A DNA stretch of 64,000 nucleotides, taken from JAJDXW01 sp965214795 (lineage in GTDB: Bacteria > Pseudomonadota > Gammaproteobacteria > HK1). A program made the position numbers and the translations under genes. The DNA is taken from assembly GCA_965214795.1 (NCBI GenBank), contig OZ243976.1, forward strand, positions 1,984,001-2,048,000. Reading direction: 5' to 3'. The notes beneath the pieces were generated by a model. It worked only from the letters and a program-made list of their open reading frames with translations, made no database searches and was not told where the DNA came from. How positions within the stretch are numbered: position 1 is the stretch's first letter; each line of letters opens with the position of its first letter. Below, piece after piece: positions 18,320-27,407 of the stretch.

Positions 18320-19423
18320 TCAGCGGCCGAGGACGCGGCCGCTCTCGGGGTCGACGAGGTGCAGCTTGGCCGTGTCGACGACGGCGGTGAGCCGGTCTCC
18401 GGGGCGGGGGTGAAGGCCGGGGTCGCAGCGCGCGACCACTTCCGCTCCCGAAACGGTGGTGAAGACGAGGGTCTCCGCGCCGAGCGGCTCCACCACCTCC
18501 ACCGGGAAGGGGAAGCTTCGCCCCGGTGCGATGCCTTCGCCGGACGTGCGCATGTCGAGGTGCTCCGGCCGGAGCCCGATCTCGACTTCCTGGCCGACGG
18601 TCTCCGGCAGGGCATCCGACGCGGGTAGCCGGATCTCGGCGTTGCCGTCCCCCAGGTGGAGAATGAGCCCACCGTTGTCTCCGACCAGGCGGGCTGGCAG
18701 GAAGTTCATCTTCGGCGCCCCGATGAAGCCGGCTACGAAGCGATCGACCGGCTTCTGGTAGACCTCCTCGGGCGGCCCCGACTGCACGATCTCGCCATCG
18801 CGCATGACCACGATGCGGTCGGCGAGGGTCATCGCCTCCACTTGGTCGTGGGTGACGTAGACCACGGTGGTCCGGAGCTGGCTGTGGAGGCGCTTGATCT
18901 CGACCCGCATCTGCGCCCGGAGGTTGGCGTCGAGGTTGCTGAGCGGCTCGTCGAAGAGGAACGCCCGCGGCTGGCGGACGATCGCCCGGCCCATCGCGAC
19001 CCGCTGGCGCTGGCCGCCGGAGAGCTCCCGGGGCCGCCGGCGGAGCAGCTCCGAGATGTTCAGCAGCTCGGCCGCGGCTCGGACCCGCTCCCCGATCTGG
19101 GCCCGGTCCACCCCCGAGAGCCTGAGCCCGAAGGCCATGTTGGCGAACACCGTCATATGAGGATAGAGGGCGTAGGACTGGAACACCATGGCGATGTCGC
19201 GGCCCTTCGGCGGAAGGCGGTTCACCTCTTCTCCGTCGAAGGCGATGGTCCCGCCCGACACCGACTCGAGCCCCGCGATCATGCGAAGCGTCGTGGTCTT
19301 CCCGCACCCTGACGGACCCACGAGGACGATGAACTCGCCGTTCCCGATGGCGAGATCGATGCCGCGCACCGCCGGCACGTCGCCGAAGCTCTTGGAGAGT
19401 TTGTGGAGTTCGATCGCGGCCAT
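18320..19423 (-). CDS. ugpC: carbohydrate ABC transporter ATPase (UgpC/MalK type)
   Basis: A 367-residue ATPase with Walker A GPSGCGKTTTLRMIAG, signature LSGGQRQRVAMGRA, Walker B AFLFDEPLSNLD and a C-terminal TOBE/MalK regulatory region (about 240-367). It is the last gene of a minus-strand CUT1 importer operon. It follows the permease by about 70 bp. Confidence 0.85.
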   Translation of the reverse strand: MAAIELHKLSKSFGDVPAVRGIDLAIGNGEFIVLVGPSGCGKTTTLRMIAGLESVSGGTIAFDGEEVNRLPPKGRDIAMVFQSYALYPHMTVFANMAFGLRLSGVDRAQIGERVRAAAELLNISELLRRRPRELSGGQRQRVAMGRAIVRQPRAFLFDEPLSNLDANLRAQMRVEIKRLHSQLRTTVVYVTHDQVEAMTLADRIVVMRDGEIVQSGPPEEVYQKPVDRFVAGFIGAPKMNFLPARLVGDNGGLILHLGDGNAEIRLPASDALPETVGQEVEIGLRPEHLDMRTSGEGIAPGRSFPFPVEVVEPLGAETLVFTTVSGAEVVARCDPGLHPRPGDRLTAVVDTAKLHLVDPESGRVLGR

Positions 19424-19493
19424 CGCGTGAGTTTTCTCCGAGCTCGCTCTGTCGGATCCGGTCCCGGTGGCGGTCCTGCCCGTCCCCGGCCGA

Positions 19494-20336
19494 CTATCCC
19501 TTGACCGCGCCGGCTCCCCAGCCGGCGATGAGGTAGCGCTGCACGAGGATGAAGAAGATGAGGGCCGGAATGGTGATGACCACTCCGCCCGCCATCATCA
19601 TCCCCCAGTCCGTGACCGTCGCGTTGTAGAGATCGTCCATGCCGATCGGCAGCGTCTTCAGCTCGTTGTCGTTGATGAGCACCCGCGCGAAGAGGTAGTC
19701 GTTCCAGGCGACGATGAACGTGAAGATGGAGACGGCGATGACTCCGGGGAGGGCGAGCGGCACGATGACGAGGGCCACCGCCTTGGGTCGCGAGGCGCCG
19801 TCCGTCATCGCCGCCTCCTCGAGGTCGAGCGGGATCGATTGGAAGAACGCGCGCAGGAGCCACATGCTGAACGGCAGCGAGAACGTCGTGTACGCGAACA
19901 CCAGACCGAGCTTGCTGTTCACGAGCCCGGCGGACCGCATCAGGATGTAGAACGGGACGATGATGAGGATCGGCGCGAACATGTAGGTGAACAGCATTCC
20001 CGCCGCGATGGTGTTGCGGCCTCCGAACCGGAACCGGGTGATCCCGTAGGCGGCGAGGGTCGCGACGAAGATGGTGAGCAGGGTAGCGGTTCCGGCGACC
20101 GTGATGCTGTTCACGAAGTAGATGTGGAAGTCGGTGAGGTCGAACAGGTTCCGGTAGTGCTGCCAGTGGTATTCGAATGACCAGAACTTCGGGGTCGGAC
20201 TCAGGATGTCACGGTCCGGGCGGACCGAGGTGAGCAGCATCCACAGGAGCGGGAATCCGCACACCACGGCGATCATCCCCGCCCCGCAGTAGAGGGCGAT
20301 CTGGCTGAAGACCTGGCGCCAGTCGATGTCGATCAC
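19494..20336 (-). CDS. carbohydrate ABC permease (MalG type)
   Basis: A 280-residue permease with six helices and the EAA loop EEAAMTDGASRPKAVALVIV (about 177-196), which contacts the ATPase. The ATG at 20336 gives MIDIDWRQVFSQIALY. It pairs with the MalF-type permease upstream. Confidence 0.85.
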   Translation of the reverse strand: MIDIDWRQVFSQIALYCGAGMIAVVCGFPLLWMLLTSVRPDRDILSPTPKFWSFEYHWQHYRNLFDLTDFHIYFVNSITVAGTATLLTIFVATLAAYGITRFRFGGRNTIAAGMLFTYMFAPILIIVPFYILMRSAGLVNSKLGLVFAYTTFSLPFSMWLLRAFFQSIPLDLEEAAMTDGASRPKAVALVIVPLALPGVIAVSIFTFIVAWNDYLFARVLINDNELKTLPIGMDDLYNATVTDWGMMMAGGVVITIPALIFFILVQRYLIAGWGAGAVKG

Positions 20337-20465
20337 GGCGCCTGCCCGTGGATCGCGGCGGCGGCCCGGCCGTCGCGAGGCCGCGAGGCTCCGCCGGCGG
20401 ACGAGGGCCGCCCCGAGGGCCCGGTTCGAGAGGCTCGCAACCGTCGTCCGCGGGCGGACATCGGC

Positions 20466-21530
20466 TCAGAGGTCCTCGTCACGTCGGAACACCCGGAAGT
20501 AGATCATCGCGAAGCCGACCAGCATGAGGAACATGAACATCGACATGGCGGCCCCGGCCCCGACCTGGAGCTGTCCGAAGGTCTTGATGTAGGTGTAGAT
20601 GGGGAGCGTCCGAGTGTAGTAGCCGACCCCGCTCGAGCCGTTCAGCAGCCAGATGACGTCGAACTTCGTGAACATGAACATGAAGCGGAGCAGGATGACC
20701 ACGAACAGCACGTTGCGGAGCTGCGGCAGGGTGACGTGGATGAACCGGCGCACCACGCCCGCTCCGTCCACCTTGGCCGCCGCGTAGAGCTCGGGATCGA
20801 TGGTCTGGAGACGCGCGAGGGTGCCGATGACCACGAAGGGGAAGAAGGTCCAGGTGCTGATGAGGATCACGGTCATCATCACGTGCCCGGTGTCGAGCCA
20901 CAGGATGTCCTCTCCGATGCCGATGGCATCGAGGATGTAGGGAAGGACCCCGTAGGCGTCGTTCAGGATCCACTTCATCAGGATCACCACCACCACGGTG
21001 GGGACCATGTAGGGGAAGAGGGCCACCCCACGGATGAACGTCCGCCCGATGAAGGTCTCGTTGAGGAGCAGGGCGGCGGAGACTCCGACCAGGATCTGGA
21101 GCCCGACCGAGCCGATGCCGTAGATCGCACCGAGCTCGATGGAGCGCCAGAACTCGCCGTCGTTGAACATGGCGGCAAAGTTCGAGAAGCCGACGAAGGT
21201 TTCGATGGGCAGGTAGGCGTGCTTGTTGTGAAAGCTCAGCCACCCCGAATAGATCACCGGGTACAGGATGAGGCCGAGCACCAGCAGCACCGCCGGAAGG
21301 ATTAGGAGGTACCCCCAGGTCGACTCCGGGAGCCGGCGCGGCTGGTTCGATCGCGCCCGGCGGCGAACCGGGACGGCGAGAACCTGATCGGGTAGGACGG
21401 CGGCCAAGGGAAGACTCCGGGCTCTGGGCGGGTGGTTGTGGTCTCGTCTGGTCGGTGGCGGGAACTCGCGGGCGTCCGCGACGCTCGCGGGCCGGCCGCC
21501 CCCACCGCGCCCCGGCCGCCGCCTCTCCAT
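20466..21530 (-). CDS. carbohydrate ABC permease (MalF type)
   Basis: A permease with six helices starting at about ESTWGYLLILPAVLLVLGL and the EAA loop YAAAKVDGAGVVRRFIHVTL. The N-terminal 60 residues from the ATG at 21530 are low-complexity. That ATG follows GGGGAGGG closely, and no other ATG or GTG occurs before the first helix, so it is used here with reserve. Confidence 0.75.
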   Translation of the reverse strand: MERRRPGRGGGGRPASVADAREFPPPTRRDHNHPPRARSLPLAAVLPDQVLAVPVRRRARSNQPRRLPESTWGYLLILPAVLLVLGLILYPVIYSGWLSFHNKHAYLPIETFVGFSNFAAMFNDGEFWRSIELGAIYGIGSVGLQILVGVSAALLLNETFIGRTFIRGVALFPYMVPTVVVVILMKWILNDAYGVLPYILDAIGIGEDILWLDTGHVMMTVILISTWTFFPFVVIGTLARLQTIDPELYAAAKVDGAGVVRRFIHVTLPQLRNVLFVVILLRFMFMFTKFDVIWLLNGSSGVGYYTRTLPIYTYIKTFGQLQVGAGAAMSMFMFLMLVGFAMIYFRVFRRDEDL

Positions 21531-21643
21531 CCCTCCCCGCGGCCGGCCCCGGGTAGGCCGGGCCGGCCGCGGGAGGAGACCAGGGCGGGCGGCGCCCGAG
21601 CCGTGGCGGTCGGGCCGCGGCCGCGCCTAGCCGCGTGCGACGG

Positions 21644-23005
21644 CTACCACTTCTTGTAGCCGAGCTGGGTGATGAGCTCCTCCGCCCGCTCCTGGGCGCG
21701 GGCCGCCGCGTCCGCCGGCGAGACGTCGCGGTCCACTACGTCCGTCACCATGTCGATGAGGATGCCGGAACTCGCAATCTCCTGCACGAACGGCAGCTCG
21801 AGATCGTCCCACTCGGTGATCATGAGCGGCCTCGGGTCGTGGTTCTGGATGACGTTGAGCTGGGCGTCGCGCCAATCGCCCCACTTCTCGAACGCCGCGG
21901 TCGCGAGGTAAGCCGCGTCCGCTTGCATCGACTTCCTGATCGGGAAGAAGTGGATGGGTACCGACTGGATGTACGGGAGGTAGTTCTCGGGCTCATAGAA
22001 GAACTTGAGGAAGTTGATGGCTTCCTGGGGGTGCTTCCCGTCCTTGAACACCATCCACGGCTCGCAGTCGAACTGGGTGAGGAACGCCTGTCCGCTCGGG
22101 CCGACCGGCTTCGAGGGAAAGATCCCGATGTCGCCCGCTTCGACCGCCTCCGGTGCGTACTTCTCGAAGTAGTCGGTGCCGCGCCCCCAGCCGTAGATGC
22201 TGGCCACCTTGCCGGTCGCGAGCATGGCGAAGGTATCGAGGTAGCCGTGGCTCAGCCAGTCGGGGGCGAGGCAGCAGTCCGCGAGCTCCTTCCAGAACGC
22301 GAGCATCTCGAGCACCGGCTCCTCGGTGAACGTCGGCCGGTGGTTCTCCGCGAAGAGCCGCCCGCCGTTCGAGCCGGTCCACATGTAGACCTCCTCGTTG
22401 ATGAAGAAGCCGGGGCCGGCGAGGCCGAGCCCGAAGCGGTCGTTCTTGCCGTCGCCGTCGGTATCGACGGTGAGGGCCTTGAGGTGCTCGAGCCATTCAT
22501 CCCACGTCGCGGCCGGCTTCTCGGGATCGAGGCCCGCCTCGCGGTAAAAGTCCTTGCGATAGACGATGAGGTCGGTTCCGACCGCGTGGGCGATGCCATA
22601 GCAGTTTCCATCGGCGTGGCAGTTCAGCCGCTTGACGACGTCGTAGAGGTCGTCCTTGCCGATCGAGTCGTAGACCTCGTTGATCGGGACCAGCAACCCC
22701 TTGGCCGAGAGCGAGCGCTCCACGTAGGCCTGTCCGTGCGATGCGTCCGGCGGGGCGCCGGCCGCGAGCGCGGCCTGGAGCTTCGTGTCGAGATTTCCCC
22801 ACGCGATCGGTTCCTGTTTGATCTTGATACCGGGGTTCATCGCCTCGTACTTGGCGATGGTCGCGTCCATGACCGCGACGGTGCGGGGGTTCGGTTCCGT
22901 GTGCCACAGGGTGACCACCTTGTCCTCGGCAAGGGACGAGGTGGAGAGACCCATTCCGGCCGCGAGGGCGAGGGCGGCGGGAAGGGTGTGCAGCGTTCTC
23001 CTCAT
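21644..23005 (-). CDS. extracellular sugar-binding protein (family 1)
   Basis: A 453-residue binding protein with a signal peptide (MRRTLHTLPAALALAAGMG.., cut near SLAED), then VVTLWHTEPNPRTVAVMDAT and the family pattern ending NFLKFFYEPENY. The ATG at 23005 follows GGAGA. It is first in the CUT1 operon. The exact sugar is unknown. A family B element lies 140 bp upstream, in its likely leader/promoter region. Confidence 0.85.
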   Translation of the reverse strand: MRRTLHTLPAALALAAGMGLSTSSLAEDKVVTLWHTEPNPRTVAVMDATIAKYEAMNPGIKIKQEPIAWGNLDTKLQAALAAGAPPDASHGQAYVERSLSAKGLLVPINEVYDSIGKDDLYDVVKRLNCHADGNCYGIAHAVGTDLIVYRKDFYREAGLDPEKPAATWDEWLEHLKALTVDTDGDGKNDRFGLGLAGPGFFINEEVYMWTGSNGGRLFAENHRPTFTEEPVLEMLAFWKELADCCLAPDWLSHGYLDTFAMLATGKVASIYGWGRGTDYFEKYAPEAVEAGDIGIFPSKPVGPSGQAFLTQFDCEPWMVFKDGKHPQEAINFLKFFYEPENYLPYIQSVPIHFFPIRKSMQADAAYLATAAFEKWGDWRDAQLNVIQNHDPRPLMITEWDDLELPFVQEIASSGILIDMVTDVVDRDVSPADAAARAQERAEELITQLGYKKW

Positions 23006-23144
23006 TTTCGATTCTCCATTCTGCTCGGGCCGGGCCGCGGCCCCGGGATGCTCGAAGCCGGTGTCGAGAAGCCTTCGTCGACGTCGAATCCGAAACCCCA
23101 GTCTAACGCGAACGGCCCCCGGCGGCACCTTCCTCGGATCGCAT

Positions 23145-23278
23145 CCGGCAATTCTCATTCTGGCGCCTGACTCCACCCTGAGCCGCAAGCGGTCTTCTCT
23201 GTGCGACTCGATCCGGGGCGGATCGACGGTCGTGCCGGTCCTGCGGCGGAACCCGACGAGCAGAATGAGCATTGCCGG
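23145..23278. repeat. inverted-repeat element, family B, copy 1
   Basis: A 134-bp element whose ends are inverted: CCGGCAATTCTCATTCTG at the left matches the reverse complement of the right end at 17 of 18 positions. The inside (TGAGCCGCAAGCGGTCTTCT, then GACTCGATCCGGGGCGGATC) is shared with copies at 28622 and 32325. The rest of 23006-23595 shows no gene. Confidence 0.75.
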
Positions 23279-23595
23279 ACCGCATCCGTCAGACACTCGC
23301 GCCCGGCGAGCGCGTCCGCACCTGGTCGATTTGCGGCAGGCTTGACGCTCGCAACCAGGATGACGAACCGCCCGATGTCCGGCCCCCGGAAGATCATGGT
23401 CCCGATCCTGCCCCGCCCCGCCGCGGCGTGACTCTCTCCGGCTCGCCGGATTCGAAGACGGCTTGCGGGATTCCACCCGACCTTTGTAGGGAGATCGATC
23501 GCTTGTGCGCACTTCCGTAGACGGCGGTCTCGCGTGGGAATATGCTTCGTTCCGCGGCGTGAACCCGGAAGTTGGCGGAAGCATGGGAGGGCACC

Positions 23596-24057
23596 ATGGG
23601 GGCGTTGTCGCAGGAAACCATCGCAATCCTCGCGGTCGGCGTGGTCATTGCGGGATTTTTCTGGACCCTGCATCGGGACGTTGCGGGGCTCCGCGAGCGC
23701 ATCTCGCGGCTCGAGGGTTTGTACGAGGGGCTGCACGACTCGGTCAAGGAGTTGCGCGACTCGGTGGCAGGGCTGCAGGTAACGGTCGCGCGGCTGCAAG
23801 GGACGGTCGCGGGGCTTCAGGTGACGGTCACGGATCTGCAAGGGACGGTCGCGGAGCTGCAGGGGACGGTCACCGGGCTTCAGGTGACGGTCGCGGAGCT
23901 GCAGGGGACGGTCACCGGGCTTCAGGTGACGGTCGCGGATCTGCAAGGGACGGTCACCGGGATTCAGGGGACGGTCACGGAGCTGCGCGACTCGGTCACC
24001 CGCCTGGAGCGGCGGGTTGATGATCGGCCTCCGACCGCGTCCGCCGCGGTAGGCTGA
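23596..24057 (+). CDS. membrane-anchored heptad-repeat coiled-coil protein
   Basis: A 153-residue protein with one N-terminal membrane helix (about residues 7-24, IAILAVGVVIAGFFWTL). The remainder is a coiled coil built of near-identical 7-residue units of the type LQGTVTG/LQVTVAE. They are encoded by ten 21-bp DNA repeats at 23773-23982, flanked by diverged LRDSVAG units. The ATG at 23596 follows GGAGGG. It should form a long cytoplasmic or periplasmic stalk. I do not recognise a family function; unit number is likely to vary between strains. It stands alone between two ABC operons. Confidence 0.7.
   Translation: MGALSQETIAILAVGVVIAGFFWTLHRDVAGLRERISRLEGLYEGLHDSVKELRDSVAGLQVTVARLQGTVAGLQVTVTDLQGTVAELQGTVTGLQVTVAELQGTVTGLQVTVADLQGTVTGIQGTVTELRDSVTRLERRVDDRPPTASAAVG
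23773..23982 (+). repeat. ten tandem 21-bp repeats
   Basis: The units read CTGCARGGGACGGTC plus a variable GCG/ACC GGG/GAG pair, in frame with the coiled-coil gene, with two alternating unit types (QGTV and QVTV). Confidence 0.85.
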
Positions 24058-24088
24058 GGCCGGCGGGCGCGCGAGCTCGGCAGGGGGG

Positions 24089-25216
24089 TTATTCCGGGAG
24101 GACGAGGGTGTCGGCGAGGTCCCAGCTCACGAAGCGGCGCGCCCCCCGTTCGATCCGGACCGGGCCGCGGGCGGTATTGGGGATCGTCGCCGCGAACCGC
24201 ACCCCTTCCGCGGTGACCAGGAAGAGGTGGGTCTCGCTTCCGTAGTAGGCGAAGTCCTCGATCGTCGCCTCGAAGGCGATCTCCGCATCCGGGCGCGCTT
24301 CGCCGAGGCGGACCTTCTCCGGCCGGACCGCGACCCCGACCTCTCCCTGCACCGGTTCCGGGTGGGGAACGGTGAGCGCCCCGAGCCCGGGCACGTCCAG
24401 CACGAGCGCGCCCTCCCGGGCCGCGCGCACCGACGCCTCGAAGAGGTTCACCTTGCCGATGAAGTCGGCAACGAAGCGGCAGCTCGGATGCTCGTACAGG
24501 GTCGCCGGGTCCGCCACCTGCCGCACCCGCCCGTGCTCCATCACTGCGATCCGGTCCGCCATCGACAGCGCTTCGTTCTGGTCGTGAGTGACGAAGACGA
24601 ACGTGATCCCGACCGCGATCCGGAGGTTGACGAGATCGAGGCGCATCGCCTCGCGGAGCTTCGCGTCGAGCGCCGAGAGCGGCTCGTCGAGAAGCAACAC
24701 CCGCGGGCGCTTCACGAGCGCCCGCGCGAGCGCGACCCGCTGGCGCTGGCCGCCGGAGAGCTGATCGGGCTTCCTCGCCTCGAGCCCGTCGAGGCGGACG
24801 AGTGCGAGCGCCTCGCGAACCCGCTCCCGGCGCTCCGTCGCCGGCACTCCCGTAACCTTGAGGCCGTAGGCGACGTTGTCGAACACGCTCATGTGGGGGA
24901 AGACCGCGTAGGACTGGAAGACCATGTTGACTGGCCGGCGGTTCGGCGGCACGCCGGCGACGTCGGTCCCGTCGATGCGGATCTTCCCCGCGGTCGGCGT
25001 CTCGAACCCCGCGAGCATCCGAAGGAGCGTCGTCTTGCCGCAGCCCGAAGGGCCGAGGAGGGCGAAGAGCTCGCCCTCCGGGATTTCGAGATCGACCGCA
25101 TCGACGGCTGGCGGATCCGCCCCGAAGCGCTTGGTGACGCCCCGGATCTCGACGATCGGGCGCCTCGTCGAGCCGCTCCGCGTGCCCCTGCCGTTCCCGC
25201 CGACAGCGCCACTCAT
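24089..25216 (-). CDS. potA: spermidine/putrescine ABC ATPase (PotA type)
   Basis: A 375-residue ATPase with Walker A GPSGCGKTTLLRMLAG, signature LSGGQRQRVALARA, Walker B RVLLLDEPLSALD and a C-terminal TOBE domain (about 285-365). It is the last gene of the minus-strand polyamine importer, after potC with a 186-bp gap. Confidence 0.85.
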   Translation of the reverse strand: MSGAVGGNGRGTRSGSTRRPIVEIRGVTKRFGADPPAVDAVDLEIPEGELFALLGPSGCGKTTLLRMLAGFETPTAGKIRIDGTDVAGVPPNRRPVNMVFQSYAVFPHMSVFDNVAYGLKVTGVPATERRERVREALALVRLDGLEARKPDQLSGGQRQRVALARALVKRPRVLLLDEPLSALDAKLREAMRLDLVNLRIAVGITFVFVTHDQNEALSMADRIAVMEHGRVRQVADPATLYEHPSCRFVADFIGKVNLFEASVRAAREGALVLDVPGLGALTVPHPEPVQGEVGVAVRPEKVRLGEARPDAEIAFEATIEDFAYYGSETHLFLVTAEGVRFAATIPNTARGPVRIERGARRFVSWDLADTLVLPE

Positions 25217-25402
25217 CGTGTCCGTCCGCCCCGCGCGCCGCCCATGCCGTTCACCGCCCCCGACCGTTCACCGCACCACCGCACCGCCGCGCGGGCCGCT
25301 CCGGCGCTCGCATCCACGCCGCGGCAGCGTCCGAGCCGCCCGCCCCGGTCTCGCATGCATCGGTGCTCCCGCCTCGCTCGGTCTGCGCTCCGCGCGCATC
25401 CT

Positions 25403-26260
25403 TCATCCCTTGCCCGGAAGCTGCCGTGCGTCGCTTCGCCCCTGCAGCCAGAGCGCGATGCTGGTGACGAGGAGGGTGATCGCGATGAGGATGGCCGACG
25501 CCGCGTTGACCTCCGGGGTCACCGAGAACCGGACCATCGAGTAGACCTTCACCGGGAAGGTCACGGTGTCCGGGCCGGAGGTGAAGAAGGTGATGACGAA
25601 GTCGTCGAGCGAGAGGGTGAACGCGAGCAGCGCGCCGGCGACGAGGCCCGGGAGCATCCACGGCACGAGGACGTCCCGGAACGCCTGCCACTCGGACGCC
25701 CCGAGGTCGCGCGCCGCCTCGTCGAGCTCGCGGTTGAAGTTCGTGAGCCGGGCCCGGATCACCACCGCGACGAAAGGGAAGCTGAACGAGATGTGGGCGA
25801 TGGTGATCGCGCCGAGGTTGAACGGCCACGGGAGGCCGACCGGCCAGCCGATGCGGGCGAAGAAGGCGAGCATCGCCACCCCCATGCAGATTTCCGGGAT
25901 CACGATGGGAAGCGCCATCGCCGCCTCGTGCGGGCCCTTGAACGGAAAGCGGAAGCGCCAGAGAGCGACCGCGGCGAGGGTCCCGAGCACGGTGCTTGCG
26001 AGGGTGCTCACGAAGGCGATGGTGAGGGAGTTGGCGAACGCCTCGATGAGGCCGTCGTTGTTCCACGCCTTCTCGTAGTACTTGAACGTGAACCCCCGCC
26101 ACACGATGTTGCGGCGGCTGTCGTTGAAGCTGAACGCGATGAGGGTCGCGATGGGGGCGTAGAGGAAGACGAAGGCCGCGAGGAGGGTGAGCCGCAGCCA
26201 TACCCGCCGGCCGTACTCGAGCGGCCCGGGCGGAAGGCGCCGGCCCGGCGGCCTGCTCAC
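25403..26260 (-). CDS. potC: polyamine ABC permease (PotC type)
   Basis: A 285-residue permease with six helices and the EAA loop DEAARDLGASEWQAFRDVLV. The GTG start at 26260 overlaps the potB stop by 4 bp (GTGA). A longer frame upstream is not coding. Confidence 0.85.
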   Translation of the reverse strand: MSRPPGRRLPPGPLEYGRRVWLRLTLLAAFVFLYAPIATLIAFSFNDSRRNIVWRGFTFKYYEKAWNNDGLIEAFANSLTIAFVSTLASTVLGTLAAVALWRFRFPFKGPHEAAMALPIVIPEICMGVAMLAFFARIGWPVGLPWPFNLGAITIAHISFSFPFVAVVIRARLTNFNRELDEAARDLGASEWQAFRDVLVPWMLPGLVAGALLAFTLSLDDFVITFFTSGPDTVTFPVKVYSMVRFSVTPEVNAASAILIAITLLVTSIALWLQGRSDARQLPGKG

Positions 26261-27177
26261 GCTGCCTCCATCGCGGAGCGCCCGCGGCTCGCCGCCGCAC
26301 GGAGCGCGAGCGCGAAGAACGTGACGTACATCAGGATGAAAGAGAGAGCGGCCCCGAACGGCCAATCGTTCGCCGACTTGAACTGGCGCTCGATGACGTT
26401 CGCGATCATCTGGCTGTCCGTGCCGCCAAGGAGGTCCGGGGTGAGGAACGAGCCGAGGGCGGGGATGAACGTGATGATGATCCCGGAGATGATTCCGGGG
26501 AGCGCGAGCGGGACGACGATGGACGCGAACGTGCGGAGCTGGCTCGCGCCGAGATCGAGGCTCGCCTCGAGATACGAGCGATCGAGCCGATCGAGGGCCG
26601 CGTAGAGAGGCAGGACCATGAACGGGAGGTGGACGTAGACGAGACCGAAGACGACGGCGGTGTTGTTGTAGAGCATCGCGAACGGTTCGAAGCGCTCGCC
26701 GAGGAGATGGAGGTCCCCGAGACCGACCCACGCAAGAGCGGCATCCGCCCGTTCCCACACCCACTCGGCGGTGAAGTTGACGTACCCGCGGGTCCTCAGC
26801 ACCGCGATGAGGGCATAGGTCCGGATCAGGAGGTTGGTCCAGAACGGGAGGATGGTGAGCAGGAGCAGGATCGGCTTCCAGCGTGGCGGCGCGAATGCGA
26901 TGGCCACCGCCACCGGGAGCCCGACGGCGAGGCAGATGAGGGTGGTGAGCGCCGCGAACCAGAAGGACTTCCCGAAGATCCGGAGGTAGAGAGGGTCGAG
27001 CGCGCGGACGTAGTTCTCCAGCGTTCCGTTGATCGCGATCTCGACGAGGCCCCGCTTTTCCCCGAAGCTGAAGCCCCATACGAGGGCGAGCGGAGCGAGG
27101 AAGAAGAGGACGAGCCACGCCGTCGGCGGCAGGAAGAACGTCCAGAAGGCTCGCCGATGGGCGCGCCAGGCGTCCAT
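26257..27177 (-). CDS. potB: polyamine ABC permease (PotB type)
   Basis: A 306-residue permease beginning MDAWRAHRRAFWTFFLPP, with six helices, the PotB-type LPFWTNLLIRTYA segment and the EAA loop LEASLDLGASQLRTFASIVV. It is coupled to potC. Confidence 0.85.
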   Translation of the reverse strand: MDAWRAHRRAFWTFFLPPTAWLVLFFLAPLALVWGFSFGEKRGLVEIAINGTLENYVRALDPLYLRIFGKSFWFAALTTLICLAVGLPVAVAIAFAPPRWKPILLLLTILPFWTNLLIRTYALIAVLRTRGYVNFTAEWVWERADAALAWVGLGDLHLLGERFEPFAMLYNNTAVVFGLVYVHLPFMVLPLYAALDRLDRSYLEASLDLGASQLRTFASIVVPLALPGIISGIIITFIPALGSFLTPDLLGGTDSQMIANVIERQFKSANDWPFGAALSFILMYVTFFALALRAAASRGRSAMEAA

Positions 27178-27200
27178 CGGCGGCTAGCGGCCCAGGTTTC

Positions 27201-27260
27201 GAACCGGGTGCCGGCCCGGGTGCCGAACCGGGTGCCGAACCGGGTGCCGAACCGCGCTCC
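27201..27260. repeat. five tandem 12-bp GC-rich repeats
   Basis: The unit GAACCGGGTGCC is repeated five times with a few changes in the potD-potB gap. It is one of several short GC-rich tandem arrays in this region. Confidence 0.7.
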
Positions 27261-27407
27261 GGCCCCGCGGTCGGCCGGCAACCCGGACCGAATTCCCGCC
27301 CGGCGCCCGGCCCAGGGCCGAGCGGGTCGGGCGGGTCGGGCCGGCCCGGAACACGGCCGCCGGCGCCGGACGCGCGATGCGCCCGGCGGACGGCCTCTCG
27401 CGGCGCG

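Noticed and set aside
23155..23946. 263-codon minus-strand ORF with repeated DRPLQLRDRHLKP units
   Set aside because: It is antisense to the coiled-coil gene and runs into a family B element. The plus-strand frame has a start, ribosome-binding site, membrane helix and heptads.
23773..23982. CRISPR-like array
   Set aside because: The 21-bp units abut with no spacers and stay in frame with a coiled-coil ORF.
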